From assembly GCA_900544575.1 (NCBI GenBank), contig UQVO01000002.1, positions 62,001 through 126,000 of the forward strand: a DNA stretch of 64,000 nucleotides, given 5' to 3'. This document shows positions 34,331-44,315 of the stretch, piece by piece. The first letter of the stretch is position 1. Every line of letters begins with the position of its first letter. The position numbers and the translations under genes are program-made. The stretch comes from an uncultured Eubacteriales bacterium (GTDB lineage: Bacteria; Bacillota; Clostridia; Christensenellales; CAG-917). Under the pieces are notes generated by a model that saw nothing but the letters and a program-made list of their open reading frames with translations, had not been told where the DNA came from and did no database searches.

Positions 34331-36298
34331 TCAGTTCTCCTTTGCCGCTCCGTTCAGCATTGCGACAAACTCGTTTTCGTCAATGATTTTTATGCCGAGT
34401 TTCTTTGCCTTGTCGAGCTTGCTTCCCGCATCTTCGCCCGCAAGCACCATATCCACCGTTTTGGACACGGAGGACGCGACCTCGCCGCCGTTGTTTTCGA
34501 TGAGCGCCGTCGCCTCGCCTCTCTTGTATGTGGGCAGCGACCCCGTGAGCACTATGCGCATACCGTCGAAAACCCCGCTCTTCTTTTCCGCTTCGCGCAC
34601 GCTGACCCCCGAAGCGTAAAGGTCGGAAAGCAGTTTTTTGTTCCCTTCGTCCGCAAACCACGCAAGAATGTTGTCCGCAAGTATTCCGCCTATTCCGTCC
34701 ACGGCAAGCAGAGCGTCCTTGTCCGCCTGTGCAAGCGCCTCGAAAGTGCCGAACTTCGCGCTGAGGTCCTTTGCGGTCTTTTTGCCTATGCCGTCTATGC
34801 CGAGCGCGAAAAGCAGCCTGTCCATCGTGGTATCCTTCGCCGCCGCAACCGCGGACACGAGATTTTCCGCCTTTTTGTCGCCGAAGCGGTCAAGCCCCGC
34901 GATGTCCTCTTTTTTCAGCTGCATAAGCTGAACGGGGGAAGTGAGGTGCAGTTCGTTGTAAAACTGCTCCGCCGTCTTTTCCGAAAAGCCGTCTATGTCC
35001 ATAGCGTCTTTGGACGCGAAATGGTCGAGGGCGGCGACTATCTGCGGAGCGCAATGCTCTCCCGTGCAGTAGATGAACGCACCCTCCTCTCTGACCGGCG
35101 CGCCGCAGGCGGGGCACACGGTGGGTTTTTCCACCTCTTTCGCCCCTTCGACTTCCTCCGCCACTCCCGTGATTTCGGGGATGACGTCGTTGCTGCGGCG
35201 GATGAAAACGCGGTCACCTATGCGCACCTTCTTTTTGAGGATGTCGCCGTAATTGTTGAGGGTCGCCCTCTTCACGGTCACGCCGCCGATGTCGACGGGG
35301 TCCAGGACAGCAAGCGGGTTGAGTTTCGCACTTCTCGACACCTGCCATACTACGTCGCGGAGCACCGTGGTCATCTCGTCCGCCTTGAATTTGTAGGCGA
35401 TTGCCCACTTCGGGAACTTTTCCGTATACCCTATCTCGTCGCGGAGCGCCGTGTCGTTCACCTTGAACACCACGCCGTCGATGAGAAAGTCCAGCGAATG
35501 CCTGAGCCCGTCCACCTTTTCCGCAAAAGCGAAGGCTTCATCCACCCCTTTCAGCACGGTAAAGTCGCTTTCCGTTTCAAATCCCTCTTCCGCAAGGAAG
35601 GCGTGCATCTCAGACTGCGAGGCGAAATGTTTGTCGCTGAAACCGATGTTGTACGCCATAAAAGACAGGTTGCGGTCCGCTGTCACGGCGGGGTCGAGGT
35701 TGCGTATCGCTCCCGCCGCTCCGTTGCGCGCGTTCTTTAACGGTTCGGAGCTTCTGCGGTTGTATTCTTCCAGTGCGCTGAGACGCATAATGCCTTCGCC
35801 CTGTATCTCTATCCTGCCCTTGTACGAAATGTTGCGCGGCACGCCGCTTATCGTTTTCACCTGTGCCGTGACCTCTTCGCCGACTGTGCCGTCGCCGCGC
35901 GTCGCCGCTTTTACGAGCGCTCCGTTTTCGTAAAGTATGTTGAGCGTCAGCCCGTCGAACTTGTATTCCGCCGTAAGCTCGGGTTCCTTTCCCGCCGCCT
36001 TTATCACTCTGTCGTACCAGTCGGCAAGCTCTTCGCGCGTCTTGCATTTGTCCAGGCTGTAAAGACGGAGAAGATGCTTTGACTGTGCGAACTTCTTCTG
36101 CGGAGCGCCGCCCACTCTGTGGGTCGGAGAGTTTTTGAGAGAATAACCCTCGCTCTCTTCGAGCGCGCGGAGTTCGTCGTAAAGCGCGTCGTATTCCGCG
36201 TCCGAAATTTCGGGCTCGTCCTGCTCGTAATAGAGGGCGGCGTACTTGTTGAGCTTTTCCACCAGCTCTTTCATTCTGTCGTAAGGTTTCATTCTCAC
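34331..36298 (-). CDS. ligA: NAD+-dependent DNA ligase (655 aa)
   Basis: Seals nicks in replication and repair. Domain Ia (YYEQDEPEISDAEYDALYDELRALE), adenylation domain with KFDG (AEYKFDGLTLNILYENG, the active-site Lys near residue 112), OB fold, zinc finger CPACG...CTGEHC, helix-hairpin-helix region and C-terminal BRCT (residues about 575-655, SGVFDGMRIVLTGSLPTYKRGEAT). Its start overlaps the pcrA stop by 4 nt; pcrA-ligA pairing is conserved. Confidence 0.97.
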   Translation of the reverse strand: MRMKPYDRMKELVEKLNKYAALYYEQDEPEISDAEYDALYDELRALEESEGYSLKNSPTHRVGGAPQKKFAQSKHLLRLYSLDKCKTREELADWYDRVIKAAGKEPELTAEYKFDGLTLNILYENGALVKAATRGDGTVGEEVTAQVKTISGVPRNISYKGRIEIQGEGIMRLSALEEYNRRSSEPLKNARNGAAGAIRNLDPAVTADRNLSFMAYNIGFSDKHFASQSEMHAFLAEEGFETESDFTVLKGVDEAFAFAEKVDGLRHSLDFLIDGVVFKVNDTALRDEIGYTEKFPKWAIAYKFKADEMTTVLRDVVWQVSRSAKLNPLAVLDPVDIGGVTVKRATLNNYGDILKKKVRIGDRVFIRRSNDVIPEITGVAEEVEGAKEVEKPTVCPACGAPVREEGAFIYCTGEHCAPQIVAALDHFASKDAMDIDGFSEKTAEQFYNELHLTSPVQLMQLKKEDIAGLDRFGDKKAENLVSAVAAAKDTTMDRLLFALGIDGIGKKTAKDLSAKFGTFEALAQADKDALLAVDGIGGILADNILAWFADEGNKKLLSDLYASGVSVREAEKKSGVFDGMRIVLTGSLPTYKRGEATALIENNGGEVASSVSKTVDMVLAGEDAGSKLDKAKKLGIKIIDENEFVAMLNGAAKEN

Positions 36299-38493
36299 TC
36301 CTTGACGATTTTGAGGCTGTTCACCGCGATTGCGAGAGCGAAGCGTTTGACGCCCAGTCCCTTGAACGCGATTGCGGCGGTCTTATCCTCCCCTTCTCCG
36401 ACGGTGGAAATGATTATTCCCCTGCCGAATTTCGCGTGTTCGACGATGACGTCTTTTGTGAACGCGTCGAAATCGGCAGTCCCGCTTTTTGCCGCGGTGT
36501 GAGCGGCGGGAGCGGTGCGCGCGGGCGCCTTTCGGGAAAGGTTCGCAAGACGGTCGAGCGCGGGTGCGGCTTTCTTTTCGTAGAAAGCGCCGCCCACCCG
36601 TATCGACGGTTTTTCGCCGCGCATTTCGGTGATAAACCTGCTTTTCGGATTATAAACCGTTTCGCCGAAGCGGAAACGCGAGCGTGACGAAACGACGTAT
36701 AGCCGCTGTTTCGCGCGGGTTATGGCGACGTACATCAGCCGCCTTTCTTCCTCCACGTCGCCGTTGTTTATCGCCGCCGACGACGGGAAAACGCCCTCTT
36801 CGAGTCCGATTATGAACACGTTGTCGAACTCCAATCCCTTGACGGCGTGTATCGTGGCGACGGTGACGTAATTTTCGTCGTCCATTCCGTCGGAGTCCGA
36901 CACCAGCGACACGGACTGCATAAAGTCCGCCACAGTCGCTTCGGGATTGTCCTCGATGAAATTGCTCACCGCGCCGACCAGCCCTTCTATGTTTTCGTAG
37001 CGGTTGCGCTCTTCGGGGTCGTCGCTGTATTTGAGCGCGGCTTCCAGCCCGCTGCGCGAAATGACGTATTTCATAAAGTCGACGGGCGGCATTCCGTTCA
37101 CGGCGCGCTCGATATCAAAGGCGATTTCCGTGAATTTGGAGAGTTTTTTCTCCGTGCCCGCCGACAGCAGTCCGCCCTTTTTCAGCACGCCGTAAAAGGA
37201 AAGTCCCGACTGCGCCGAAACCTGCGAAAGTTCGTTCACCGCCGACTGCCCTATTCCGCGCTTCGGATAGTTCACAATGCGCAGGAAACTGTCGTTGTCG
37301 TCCGGGTTGAGCGCAAGGCGCACATATCCCAGCGCGTCCTTGATTTCCTTGCGTTCGAAGAAACGGAAGCCGCCGAAAACCTTGTACGGAATGCCGTGCA
37401 GGGTGAAATCCTCTTCGAAAAGCCGCGTGAGCGAGTTGGCGCGCACGAGCACCGCCATATCGCGGTAGTTTTCTCCCCTTTCCACGAGGGAATTTATCAT
37501 ACGGCTGACATAAGACGCTTCGTCGCGGTCGCCGTATGCCTCGTAGTATTCCACTTCCGAGCCGCCACCTACCGAGCTCCACAGAGTCTTTGCGTTGCGC
37601 GCGGAATTGTTCTTTATGACGTTGTTCGCGGCGTCGAGGATGGCTTTGGTGCTGCGGTAATTGCGTTCGAGCTTGTACACCTTCGCACCCGGGAAATCCT
37701 TCGGGAAATCGAGTATGTTTCTGATTTCCGCCCCGCGCCAGCTGTATATGCTCTGGTCCTCGTCGCCGACCACAAACAGATTGCCCCACTTTTCGGCAAG
37801 CATACGGACGAGTCTGTATTGCAGCTTGTTCGTATCCTGAAATTCGTCCACGTTGATGTAGCGGAACCTGTTCTGCCAGCGTTCGAGCACGTCGGGACAC
37901 TTTTCGAAGAGTTCTACCGTCCTCAACAACAGGTCGTCGAAATCCATTGCGTTGCACGCTTTGAGTTCGCGTTCGTACGCGGCATAGACGAGAGTGACTT
38001 CTCTCGCGTCCGTGACGTAGTCCTTTATCTCTTCGCAATAAGCGTCGGGCGCGAGCGCCGCCGTCTTCGCCTGCGAGATACGGTTGAGATATATCCCCTT
38101 TTTCTTCGGGTCCGCTCCGTGCACGTTCTCGCACACGCGCTTGACCACCCGCTCGCTTTCGAGGTCGGTGTAAATGGTGAAATTGTCGCCGTATCCGAGT
38201 TTGTCAGCATCCATACGCAGCATACGGGCGCACATAGAGTGAAAAGTGCTTGTCCACACGCCCGCATATGTGCCGAGTTCGCGCTCTATGCGCTCCTTCA
38301 TTTCGTTGGCGGCCTTGTTGGTGAAAGTTATGGCAAGGATATTGTAAGGGTCGACGCCGGCGTCCACAAGCGCGCAGATGCGCGCGGTGAGCACACGCGT
38401 CTTGCCGCTGCCCGCTCCCGCAATGACCAGAATTGCCCCTTCCGTATCGTGTACGGCAAGCAGCTGCTGTTCGTTCAGTCCGAAATCACGCAT
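36295..38493 (-). CDS. pcrA: ATP-dependent DNA helicase PcrA/UvrD (732 aa)
   Basis: SF1A 3'-5' helicase in repair and rolling-circle replication. Walker A GAGSGKTRVLTARI at residues 26-39, VDEFQDTNKLQYRLV (motif II), GDEDQSIYSWRGA, LERNYRS, VATIHAVKGLEFDNVFIIGLEEGVFP and YVAITRAKQRLYV. The C-terminal tail has an Ala-rich linker and a tudor-like end (VEHAKFGRGIIISTVGEG). The start at MRDFGLNEQQ lies only about 7 nt from the -10 element of a plausible promoter, with no ribosome-binding site, so the mRNA may be leaderless. Confidence 0.96.
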   Translation of the reverse strand: MRDFGLNEQQLLAVHDTEGAILVIAGAGSGKTRVLTARICALVDAGVDPYNILAITFTNKAANEMKERIERELGTYAGVWTSTFHSMCARMLRMDADKLGYGDNFTIYTDLESERVVKRVCENVHGADPKKKGIYLNRISQAKTAALAPDAYCEEIKDYVTDAREVTLVYAAYERELKACNAMDFDDLLLRTVELFEKCPDVLERWQNRFRYINVDEFQDTNKLQYRLVRMLAEKWGNLFVVGDEDQSIYSWRGAEIRNILDFPKDFPGAKVYKLERNYRSTKAILDAANNVIKNNSARNAKTLWSSVGGGSEVEYYEAYGDRDEASYVSRMINSLVERGENYRDMAVLVRANSLTRLFEEDFTLHGIPYKVFGGFRFFERKEIKDALGYVRLALNPDDNDSFLRIVNYPKRGIGQSAVNELSQVSAQSGLSFYGVLKKGGLLSAGTEKKLSKFTEIAFDIERAVNGMPPVDFMKYVISRSGLEAALKYSDDPEERNRYENIEGLVGAVSNFIEDNPEATVADFMQSVSLVSDSDGMDDENYVTVATIHAVKGLEFDNVFIIGLEEGVFPSSAAINNGDVEEERRLMYVAITRAKQRLYVVSSRSRFRFGETVYNPKSRFITEMRGEKPSIRVGGAFYEKKAAPALDRLANLSRKAPARTAPAAHTAAKSGTADFDAFTKDVIVEHAKFGRGIIISTVGEGEDKTAAIAFKGLGVKRFALAIAVNSLKIVKE

Positions 38494-38499
38494 AAAAGA

Positions 38500-38528
38500 A
38501 TGATAACACAAGCGGGTGGAAAACACAA
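38500..38528 (-). promoter_or_regulatory. Promoter of pcrA-ligA-thioesterase, possibly leaderless
   Basis: Minus strand TTGTGT, 17-bp spacer, TATCAT, followed by TCTTTT and the pcrA ATG. The expected start falls on or next to the ATG. Confidence 0.5.
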
Positions 38529-38733
38529 TCCAAACGGGCGTGCGAATGACGAAAAGGACTTTGCCGACCGACGGAAAGATTATGAAACGCCGCCTCATAG
38601 CCGCGTACGGCGCCCGTCGCGGGACGTGCGCGCGACGTTAACGATAATTTTTTAAAATTGTTTTTTAATGTGCCGTTGATATTTGCGGAAGAATATGATA
38701 CTATAATTTCGATTTGTCTTCGGAGGATGAATT

Positions 38734-40230
38734 ATGGCGGATTATTTGGATAATTACGCGGATATCGTATTTTTGGACAGCGAGCTCGAAGATGACGACG
38801 ACAACGCCCCCGTCGGGGAATTGATTGAAGTCGTTGACGGCAAAGTGCGCATTGCGGAAAAGAAAGAGCCCGCTCCGCAGACGGCGGAAAGCGCTCCCGA
38901 AGAGAAGGAGGAAGCTCCCTCTCCCGCAACGGCCGACGAAACTCCCGTCGTGCAGCAGCTCCCGGTTTTCCCCGCGGCCGTGGCAGAAGAACAACCCGAA
39001 GCGAAAGACGGCGAAAGCGCCGCGCAAGAAAATGCGGACGCCGCGGACGAGCTTCCCGCTCCCGACCCCGTTTATCTCTACCCTTACGGCATAACGCCCG
39101 CGGACAATTCCGCCGCGGAGGAAGTCCCCTCGGCGGCAAACGGCGAAGAAATTTCCTCCCCCGCCGAAGAAGCGGAGGAAACGGCGGAACCCGCCGCCGA
39201 AGCCGCGCCTGTCGCGGAGGAAATTCCCGCCGCGCCTGCGGAAAACGATGACGTGACCGAAAGCGTTCCCGTCGCCGCAGAGCCCGTGCGTGAAGAAGCC
39301 GCAGAAAAAGAGACTCCCTCAAAGAAGGCAAAGCCCGTTTCTCATCTCATCATACAGTCCGCCGCCGACGACGGCAACGTATGGGGCAACGCGGTAATCA
39401 AACCCGCTAAAAAGGCGGAAAAGAAGCCTGAAAAGGCGGAAGAATCCGCTGCCGCCGACACCGTAAATGCGGAAAAAGCAGAAGCACCCGCCGCGGCAAA
39501 GAAAAAGGCTGCCGCAAGCGCAAACAAGAGCACAGAAACTGCCAAGGAGGAAAATAAAGTGGCTAAAACCAAAGCAGCGTCCGAAGACGCCAAGAAAGAC
39601 ACCAAGAAAGCCGCCGCAAAACCGGCTGCCAAGAAGGAAACCGCTCCGAAAGCGGAAGCGAAACCCGCCGCGAAGAAAGAAACCGCGGCAAAGAGCGACG
39701 CTGCAAAGACTGCGGCAAAGAAAGCGGACGCAAAAGCCGCTCCTGCGGCGAAGACCGCCGCGGCGAAACCCGCAAAAGAAGAAACCAAAAAGCCCGAAAC
39801 GCGTGAGCAGGTCATCGAGGAAGGCGACGCAAGCACTCCGCACGGAAAGTTCGTCATCAAAAAGACGGACAAAGGCAATTTCGTCTACAAACTCTACTCT
39901 TCCAATTACAGAGTCGTCGCAATCGGCGCGGGGCTTTACACTTCCATCGCCTCCTGCAAGACGGGCATAAACAGCGTACGCAACAATGCCGCCACCGCTC
40001 CCATCGAGGACCAGACACTCCAGAAGTGGGAAGAGCTCAAATTCCCCAAGTGGCAGATTTATACCGACAAGCAGGGTGAAATACGTCTGCGTCTGCTCGC
40101 CGCCAACGGCAACATCGTCGCCACCACCAACGACGGCTATCTGTCCAAGGAAGCGGCAAAGAAAGGCATAGCGGCAATCGCCCGCGCGGCAAAGGGTTCG
40201 GAGATAGTCCGCAACGACGATCTCTGGTGA
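38734..40230 (+). CDS. DUF1508-repeat protein with long Ala/Glu/Lys/Pro-rich arm (498 aa)
   Basis: Residues 1-45 are acidic (YLDNYADIVFLDSELEDDDDN). Residues about 46-360 are low complexity: first acidic Ala/Pro/Glu-rich (to about 200), then basic Ala/Lys-rich with KKAAAKPAAKKETAPKAEAK-like repeats resembling histone H1-type tails. Residues about 375-498 hold two DUF1508 (YegP-like) modules: GKFVIKKTDKGNFVYKLYSSNYRVVAIG and WQIYTDKQGEIRLRLLAANGNIVATTNDGYLSKEAAKKGI. DUF1508 function is unknown. GGAGGA ribosome-binding site and a TATAAT at 38702-38707; no clear -35. Divergent from pcrA. Confidence 0.85.
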   Translation: MADYLDNYADIVFLDSELEDDDDNAPVGELIEVVDGKVRIAEKKEPAPQTAESAPEEKEEAPSPATADETPVVQQLPVFPAAVAEEQPEAKDGESAAQENADAADELPAPDPVYLYPYGITPADNSAAEEVPSAANGEEISSPAEEAEETAEPAAEAAPVAEEIPAAPAENDDVTESVPVAAEPVREEAAEKETPSKKAKPVSHLIIQSAADDGNVWGNAVIKPAKKAEKKPEKAEESAAADTVNAEKAEAPAAAKKKAAASANKSTETAKEENKVAKTKAASEDAKKDTKKAAAKPAAKKETAPKAEAKPAAKKETAAKSDAAKTAAKKADAKAAPAAKTAAAKPAKEETKKPETREQVIEEGDASTPHGKFVIKKTDKGNFVYKLYSSNYRVVAIGAGLYTSIASCKTGINSVRNNAATAPIEDQTLQKWEELKFPKWQIYTDKQGEIRLRLLAANGNIVATTNDGYLSKEAAKKGIAAIARAAKGSEIVRNDDLW

Positions 40231-40384
40231 GCCTTTCGCCCGATATCCGACCGCAAAAGCGGCGCAGACTCTCCTGCGCCGAAGCACGAAAGAAAGTCCT
40301 GCGGCACTGCGTGACAACCGCAGCGCGGGCGGCGCACAAAAGCATACCGTGAGCACTGTATCTTACGAATGTGCACAAAAGACG

Positions 40385-40416
40385 AAAAGAGCGGCATAAG
40401 CCGCTCTTTCCTTTTG
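40385..40416 (+). terminator. Terminator after the DUF1508 gene
   Basis: AAAAGAGCGGC - ATAA - GCCGCTCTTT followed by CCTTTTG; nearly symmetrical and could also work on the minus strand. Confidence 0.8.
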
Positions 40417-40496
40417 CCGTCGTGCTTTGCGGCAACATTTCAGACCAGCTTCTTACATCGGCGGCGCTTGCCGCTATCGGCTTATGCCGACACGAA

Positions 40497-40533
40497 AGCA
40501 AAAGACGGACGTCCGGATGACATCCGTCTTTTG
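40497..40533 (-). terminator. Terminator at the end of the sugar catabolism run
   Basis: Minus strand AAAAGACGGATG ... CGTCCGTCTTTT hairpin followed by GCTTTCG. It lies about 60 nt past the last gene of the xylAB run. Confidence 0.8.
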
Positions 40534-40591
40534 CCGAATCCAGGAAGAGATGAAACAGGCTTTCGTACAGATTCTTCAAAAAAGGAGGGTA

Positions 40592-41311
40592 TTATGAAGC
40601 TGTTGGCTGATAGTCTGATTTTGCTTTTTCGCGCACATATACGCGTGCGGCGTCCTTTGCTATATACGGCGGATATATACCGATTCTGCCGAAAAGACGG
40701 CGCGTCGGCTTTTGCAGGATGTCGAGCATCGGACCGTGTATCACGAATGCGATTGCAGTGCCCTCGCGTATAGTCCACGGCAGGTCGGCTATGGGGGTGA
40801 TTATCGCTATAAGCACCACGAACAGCACGTCGAACGCCATCCTGACCTTGCCCATCGAAAACGGTGTGCGGTCCGCTATGCAGACGCAGAAGCCTTCCAT
40901 AGGCACTCTTATGAGATAGGACTCGATTATGGTTATCAGTCCCACCGCCTTGCACACGATTGCCGCGGCAAGCACGAATATCTTTGCGGCATACGAGCCG
41001 AGAGTCACGCCGTCGAACACCCATCGGGTGAATATCGCGGTGAAGAATCCGCTCCCGAACACGAACACCAGCTGAAAGAGTTCCGTGAGTCGGAAGCTCC
41101 TGCGCTTGATAAGGATTTGACCGAGCAGAAACACCCCCGACATTGCGGCATATATTATGCTGACATCCACACCCGACACATACGATATCGTCAGCCCGAA
41201 GGCGTCGTACGCGCCTATCCCTATGTCGGGTATCATACTGAGCGCCACTCCGAAGTGTGTTATGGCGACGCCCGCTACGAGAAGAACGAATTTTTTGATG
41301 AGCAGAACCAT
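40592..41311 (-). CDS. YczE/YitT-type integral membrane protein (239 aa)
   Basis: Five to six transmembrane helices. VLLVAGVAITHFGVALSMIPDIGIGAYDAFGLTISYVSG is the typical YczE/YyaS/YitT first half (small residues around GIGAYDA). The family is implicated as transporters or accessory membrane proteins, mostly uncharacterised. The start at MVLLIKKFV is supported by GGAGGA 5 nt upstream; an earlier ATG near the xylB stop is less likely. As the last gene after xylB it may be co-expressed with sugar use, but its role is open. Confidence 0.8.
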   Translation of the reverse strand: MVLLIKKFVLLVAGVAITHFGVALSMIPDIGIGAYDAFGLTISYVSGVDVSIIYAAMSGVFLLGQILIKRRSFRLTELFQLVFVFGSGFFTAIFTRWVFDGVTLGSYAAKIFVLAAAIVCKAVGLITIIESYLIRVPMEGFCVCIADRTPFSMGKVRMAFDVLFVVLIAIITPIADLPWTIREGTAIAFVIHGPMLDILQKPTRRLFGRIGIYPPYIAKDAARVYVREKAKSDYQPTAS

Positions 41312-41328
41312 TCGTCCTCCTCCGCACG

Positions 41329-42771
41329 TCATTTAAGGCGCGCGTACAGTTTCTTGAATTCGCAGAATTTCTTCTCGTATGCGGCGTATCTGTCCTTCAC
41401 GGGCATAAACACGTCCGTGTCGCCGATTAGCTCGTCGCAGGCGGCAGTGAGCGACGGATACGCTCCGCACCCCACCATCGCGAGAATGACGGCTCCCAAC
41501 CCCGCACCGTCCGAAGTGTTGATGCGTCTGAGTTCAAGCCCCAGAATGTCGGAGAGAATCTGCATCCACTTGTCCGAGCGCGACCCTCCGCCTATGACCC
41601 TTGCGTACCCTGCCGACGCTCCCATCGACTTTATGTTTTCGTAGCAGTCTTTCAGACCGAAGCAAATACCTTCGAGCACACTTTTTGTCATATCCGAGCG
41701 TTTATGCGACAGATTCAGTCCGTAAAACGCTCCTTTTGCGTTGGGGTCGTTTATGGGGCTGCGCTCGCCCATCAGATAAGGCAGAAAGAGAAGGTCGTCG
41801 GTCTTGCATACGTCGACTTCGTCGAGAAGCTTCCCTACGGTGCTGTCGACTATTTCCTCCGCCCACCATTTCATCGCGCCCGCCGACGTGAGCATACACC
41901 CCATAAAGTGGAACCTCCCGTTTGCGTGACGGAAGACGTGCATACCGCCGTTGGTGCTCGCGGCAAATTCCGCACAGGGGGCAAACACGACGCCGCTGGT
42001 GCCGAGAGAGACGAACATACTGCCCTCTTTCACCGTGCCCGTGCCGACAGCGCCGACCGCCTGGTCGCCGCCGCCGATTATAACCTTCGCCGAGGTGCTC
42101 ATTCCGCTTTCGGCGGCAAATGCGGGCGAAACGGTGCCGATTACGTCGGTGGATTCGAAAATCGCGGGAAGCTGTGCTTCGCTGATGCCGATGAGGTCGA
42201 GCATAGGCGCGCTCCACCTGCGGTTTTTCACGTCGAAATAAAGCGTACCGCTGTCATCGGATACGTCGCTCCCGAAAACTCCGCTGATTTTGTAGGCGAT
42301 GTAATCCTTCGGCAGCATTATTTTCGCTATCTTTGCGAAGTTGTCCGGTTCGTGCTTTTTCAGCCACATCAGCTTGGGCGCCGTAAAGCCCGTGAACGCC
42401 ACGTTGCCCGTCCATTCGAGCAGTTTTTCTCTGCCGACTTCTTCGTTGAGATAAGCGCACTCCTCAGTCGTGCGGTTGTCGTTCCAGAGTATCGCGGGAC
42501 GGATGACGTTGTCATCTGCGTCGAGCACGACAAGTCCGTGCATCTGTCCGCAGAAAGAAATGCCTTCGACTGCGCTCATATCCTGCCGCTCGCCGAGCTT
42601 GCGGACGCAGTCTAGAACCGCAGCATACCACTCTTCGGGCTTCTGTTCCGACCAGCCCTCTTCCGGAAGATAAAGCGGATAGTCGGCAGACGCGCTGTCG
42701 ATTATTTTGCCGCCCGCGTCCGCGAGGACGAGTTTGACGGATGAAGTTCCGAGGTCCACTCCGAGATACAT
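41329..42771 (-). CDS. xylB: Xylulokinase (480 aa)
   Basis: FGGY-family kinase making xylulose-5-phosphate. N-terminal DLGTSSVKLVLADAGGKI (phosphate 1), substrate region ISFCGQMHGLVVLDADDNVIRPAILWNDNRT, whose GQMHGLV and WNDNR are typical of XylB, and C-terminal ARVIGGGSRSDKWMQILSDILGLELRR plus GAGLGAVILAM. Length is normal. It follows xylA by 76 nt. Confidence 0.96.
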   Translation of the reverse strand: MYLGVDLGTSSVKLVLADAGGKIIDSASADYPLYLPEEGWSEQKPEEWYAAVLDCVRKLGERQDMSAVEGISFCGQMHGLVVLDADDNVIRPAILWNDNRTTEECAYLNEEVGREKLLEWTGNVAFTGFTAPKLMWLKKHEPDNFAKIAKIMLPKDYIAYKISGVFGSDVSDDSGTLYFDVKNRRWSAPMLDLIGISEAQLPAIFESTDVIGTVSPAFAAESGMSTSAKVIIGGGDQAVGAVGTGTVKEGSMFVSLGTSGVVFAPCAEFAASTNGGMHVFRHANGRFHFMGCMLTSAGAMKWWAEEIVDSTVGKLLDEVDVCKTDDLLFLPYLMGERSPINDPNAKGAFYGLNLSHKRSDMTKSVLEGICFGLKDCYENIKSMGASAGYARVIGGGSRSDKWMQILSDILGLELRRINTSDGAGLGAVILAMVGCGAYPSLTAACDELIGDTDVFMPVKDRYAAYEKKFCEFKKLYARLK

Positions 42772-42847
42772 AGTGCGCTCCGTACGGTCCCGCGGACGTC
42801 ATGTCCGCGAAACCGCTGTCTTAATGTTTGTTGTTGTCGGACAATTC

Positions 42848-44158
42848 TCAGCCGAACATTATTTCGTTGAGAACCGCTTCGAGATATTCCTGTCTGCCGC
42901 TTTCGACCTTGATTTCGCCGAGCCCCATCGCATAGTCGTAGAGCTCCTGCAAATCCGTCTTGCCTTCGACAATCTTCTTTCCGATGCCGGAATTGTAGCT
43001 GGCGTATCTTTCCTCGACGAAACGGTCTATTCTGCCGTCCTCGATGACCTTGACCGCAAGGCGCAGACCGAGCGCGAACGCGTCCATACCCGCGATATAC
43101 GCGAGCAGGATGTCCTCGAAGGTGTTGGACTGACGGCGGGTTTTCGCATCGAAGTTGAGTCCGCCCGTGGTGAAGCCGCCCGCTTTGATGACTTCGTACA
43201 TACAAAGCATAGTTTCGTAGATGTTTGTCGGGAACTGGTCCGTGTCCCAGCCGAGCAGATAGTCGCCCTGGTTTGCGTCGATGGAGCCGAATCCGCCGTT
43301 GACGCTGGCAACGCGCAGTTCGTGCTGGAAGGTATGTCCCGCAAGAGTGGCGTGGTTGGCTTCGATGTTGAGCTTGAAATCCCCTTCCAGCCCGTACGTA
43401 CGGATGAAGTTCATACAGGTCGCCGCATCGAAATCGTATTGATGCTTGGTGGGTTCCTTCGGCTTCGGTTCGAGGTAGAAAGTGCCCTTGAAACCTTTTG
43501 CACGGGCGTAATCGCGCGCCATACGCATAAAGCGGCCGAGATTGTCGAGTTCGAGCGCCATATCCGTATTGAGCAAAGTGTCGTAGCCTTCTCTGCCGCC
43601 CCAGAAAACGTAGCCGTCCGCGCCGAGTTTTATCGCCGCGTCAATGCCCGCTTTGACCTTTGCCGCGGACACCGCGTAAACGTCCGCGTTGGGGCTTGTC
43701 GCCGCGCCCGCCATAAACTTCTTGTCACCGAAGTTGTTGGCGGTGTTCCACAACAGTTTTTTCCCGTGCTTCTTCTGCAAAACGGCGATGTAATCCACCA
43801 TCTCGCCGAAATATTTCATACTCTCGGCGACCGTCTTGCCTTCGGGGGCGATATCAACGTCGTGGAAACAATAGTAGTCGAGCTGCAACTTGTCCATAAG
43901 CTCGAATGCGAAATCCGCCTTTTTGCGGTACATCGCGAGAGGGTCGGCGGCAAGGCCGAAACTCTTGTCTATCGTGCCGGAGCCGAACATATCCACGCCT
44001 TCGGCGTCGATTGTGTGCCAGTAGCTCATCGCGAATTTGAGATGTTCGCGCATGGGCTTGCCCATAATCACTTCGTTCGGGTTGTAAAACTTGAACGCAA
44101 ACGGGTCTTTCGACTTCGGGCTGTATTCCACTTTTTTGATTTCATCATACTTTTTCAT
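42848..44158 (-). CDS. xylA: Xylose isomerase (436 aa)
   Basis: Converts D-xylose to D-xylulose with two divalent metals. This is the class II (longer, clostridial-type) enzyme: [41 protein letters not shown] has the catalytic His near residue 100; [36 protein letters not shown] (metal Glu and Lys) and [18 protein letters not shown] follow. Length is as expected. It lies after the ABC permease gene; xylB follows. Confidence 0.97.
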   Translation of the reverse strand: MKKYDEIKKVEYSPKSKDPFAFKFYNPNEVIMGKPMREHLKFAMSYWHTIDAEGVDMFGSGTIDKSFGLAADPLAMYRKKADFAFELMDKLQLDYYCFHDVDIAPEGKTVAESMKYFGEMVDYIAVLQKKHGKKLLWNTANNFGDKKFMAGAATSPNADVYAVSAAKVKAGIDAAIKLGADGYVFWGGREGYDTLLNTDMALELDNLGRFMRMARDYARAKGFKGTFYLEPKPKEPTKHQYDFDAATCMNFIRTYGLEGDFKLNIEANHATLAGHTFQHELRVASVNGGFGSIDANQGDYLLGWDTDQFPTNIYETMLCMYEVIKAGGFTTGGLNFDAKTRRQSNTFEDILLAYIAGMDAFALGLRLAVKVIEDGRIDRFVEERYASYNSGIGKKIVEGKTDLQELYDYAMGLGEIKVESGRQEYLEAVLNEIMFG

Positions 44159-44315
44159 AGCTTACCTCTCTTATAGGATGGGATTTACCCTGATTACCCT
44201 TTTTACCCCGCCAAACAAACCTGCGTTTTCGGCTATACGAACCCGACGCACGCGTGCGCGCCCGACGTCCGTATTGAGATTTCTTCGGGGGATGCCGCCC
44301 GAAAGGGCGGCGTTG

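Larger units (their letters stand above)
40231..40591. other. Gene-free interval between convergent transcription units
   Basis: Contains two rho-independent terminators (40385-40416 plus; 40497-40533 minus). The first 150 nt hold GC-rich inverted stretches but no credible ORF, promoter or RNA that I recognise. Confidence 0.6.

Noticed and set aside
38900..39800. Repeat-rich stretch as a possible CRISPR or satellite
   Set aside because: The periodicity is codon-level Ala/Lys/Glu bias in one open frame, with no spacer/repeat architecture.
39319..40356. 345-aa Phe/Gly/Cys-rich ORF opposite the DUF1508 gene
   Set aside because: Antisense of Lys/Ala-rich codons always yields Phe/Cys/Gly-rich nonsense.
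44216..44312. GCCGCCC-GAAA-GGGCGGC hairpin after the permease gene as a terminator
   Set aside because: Followed by ATCCCCC rather than T on the minus strand, and xylA continues in the same direction 150 nt later; not called as a terminator.
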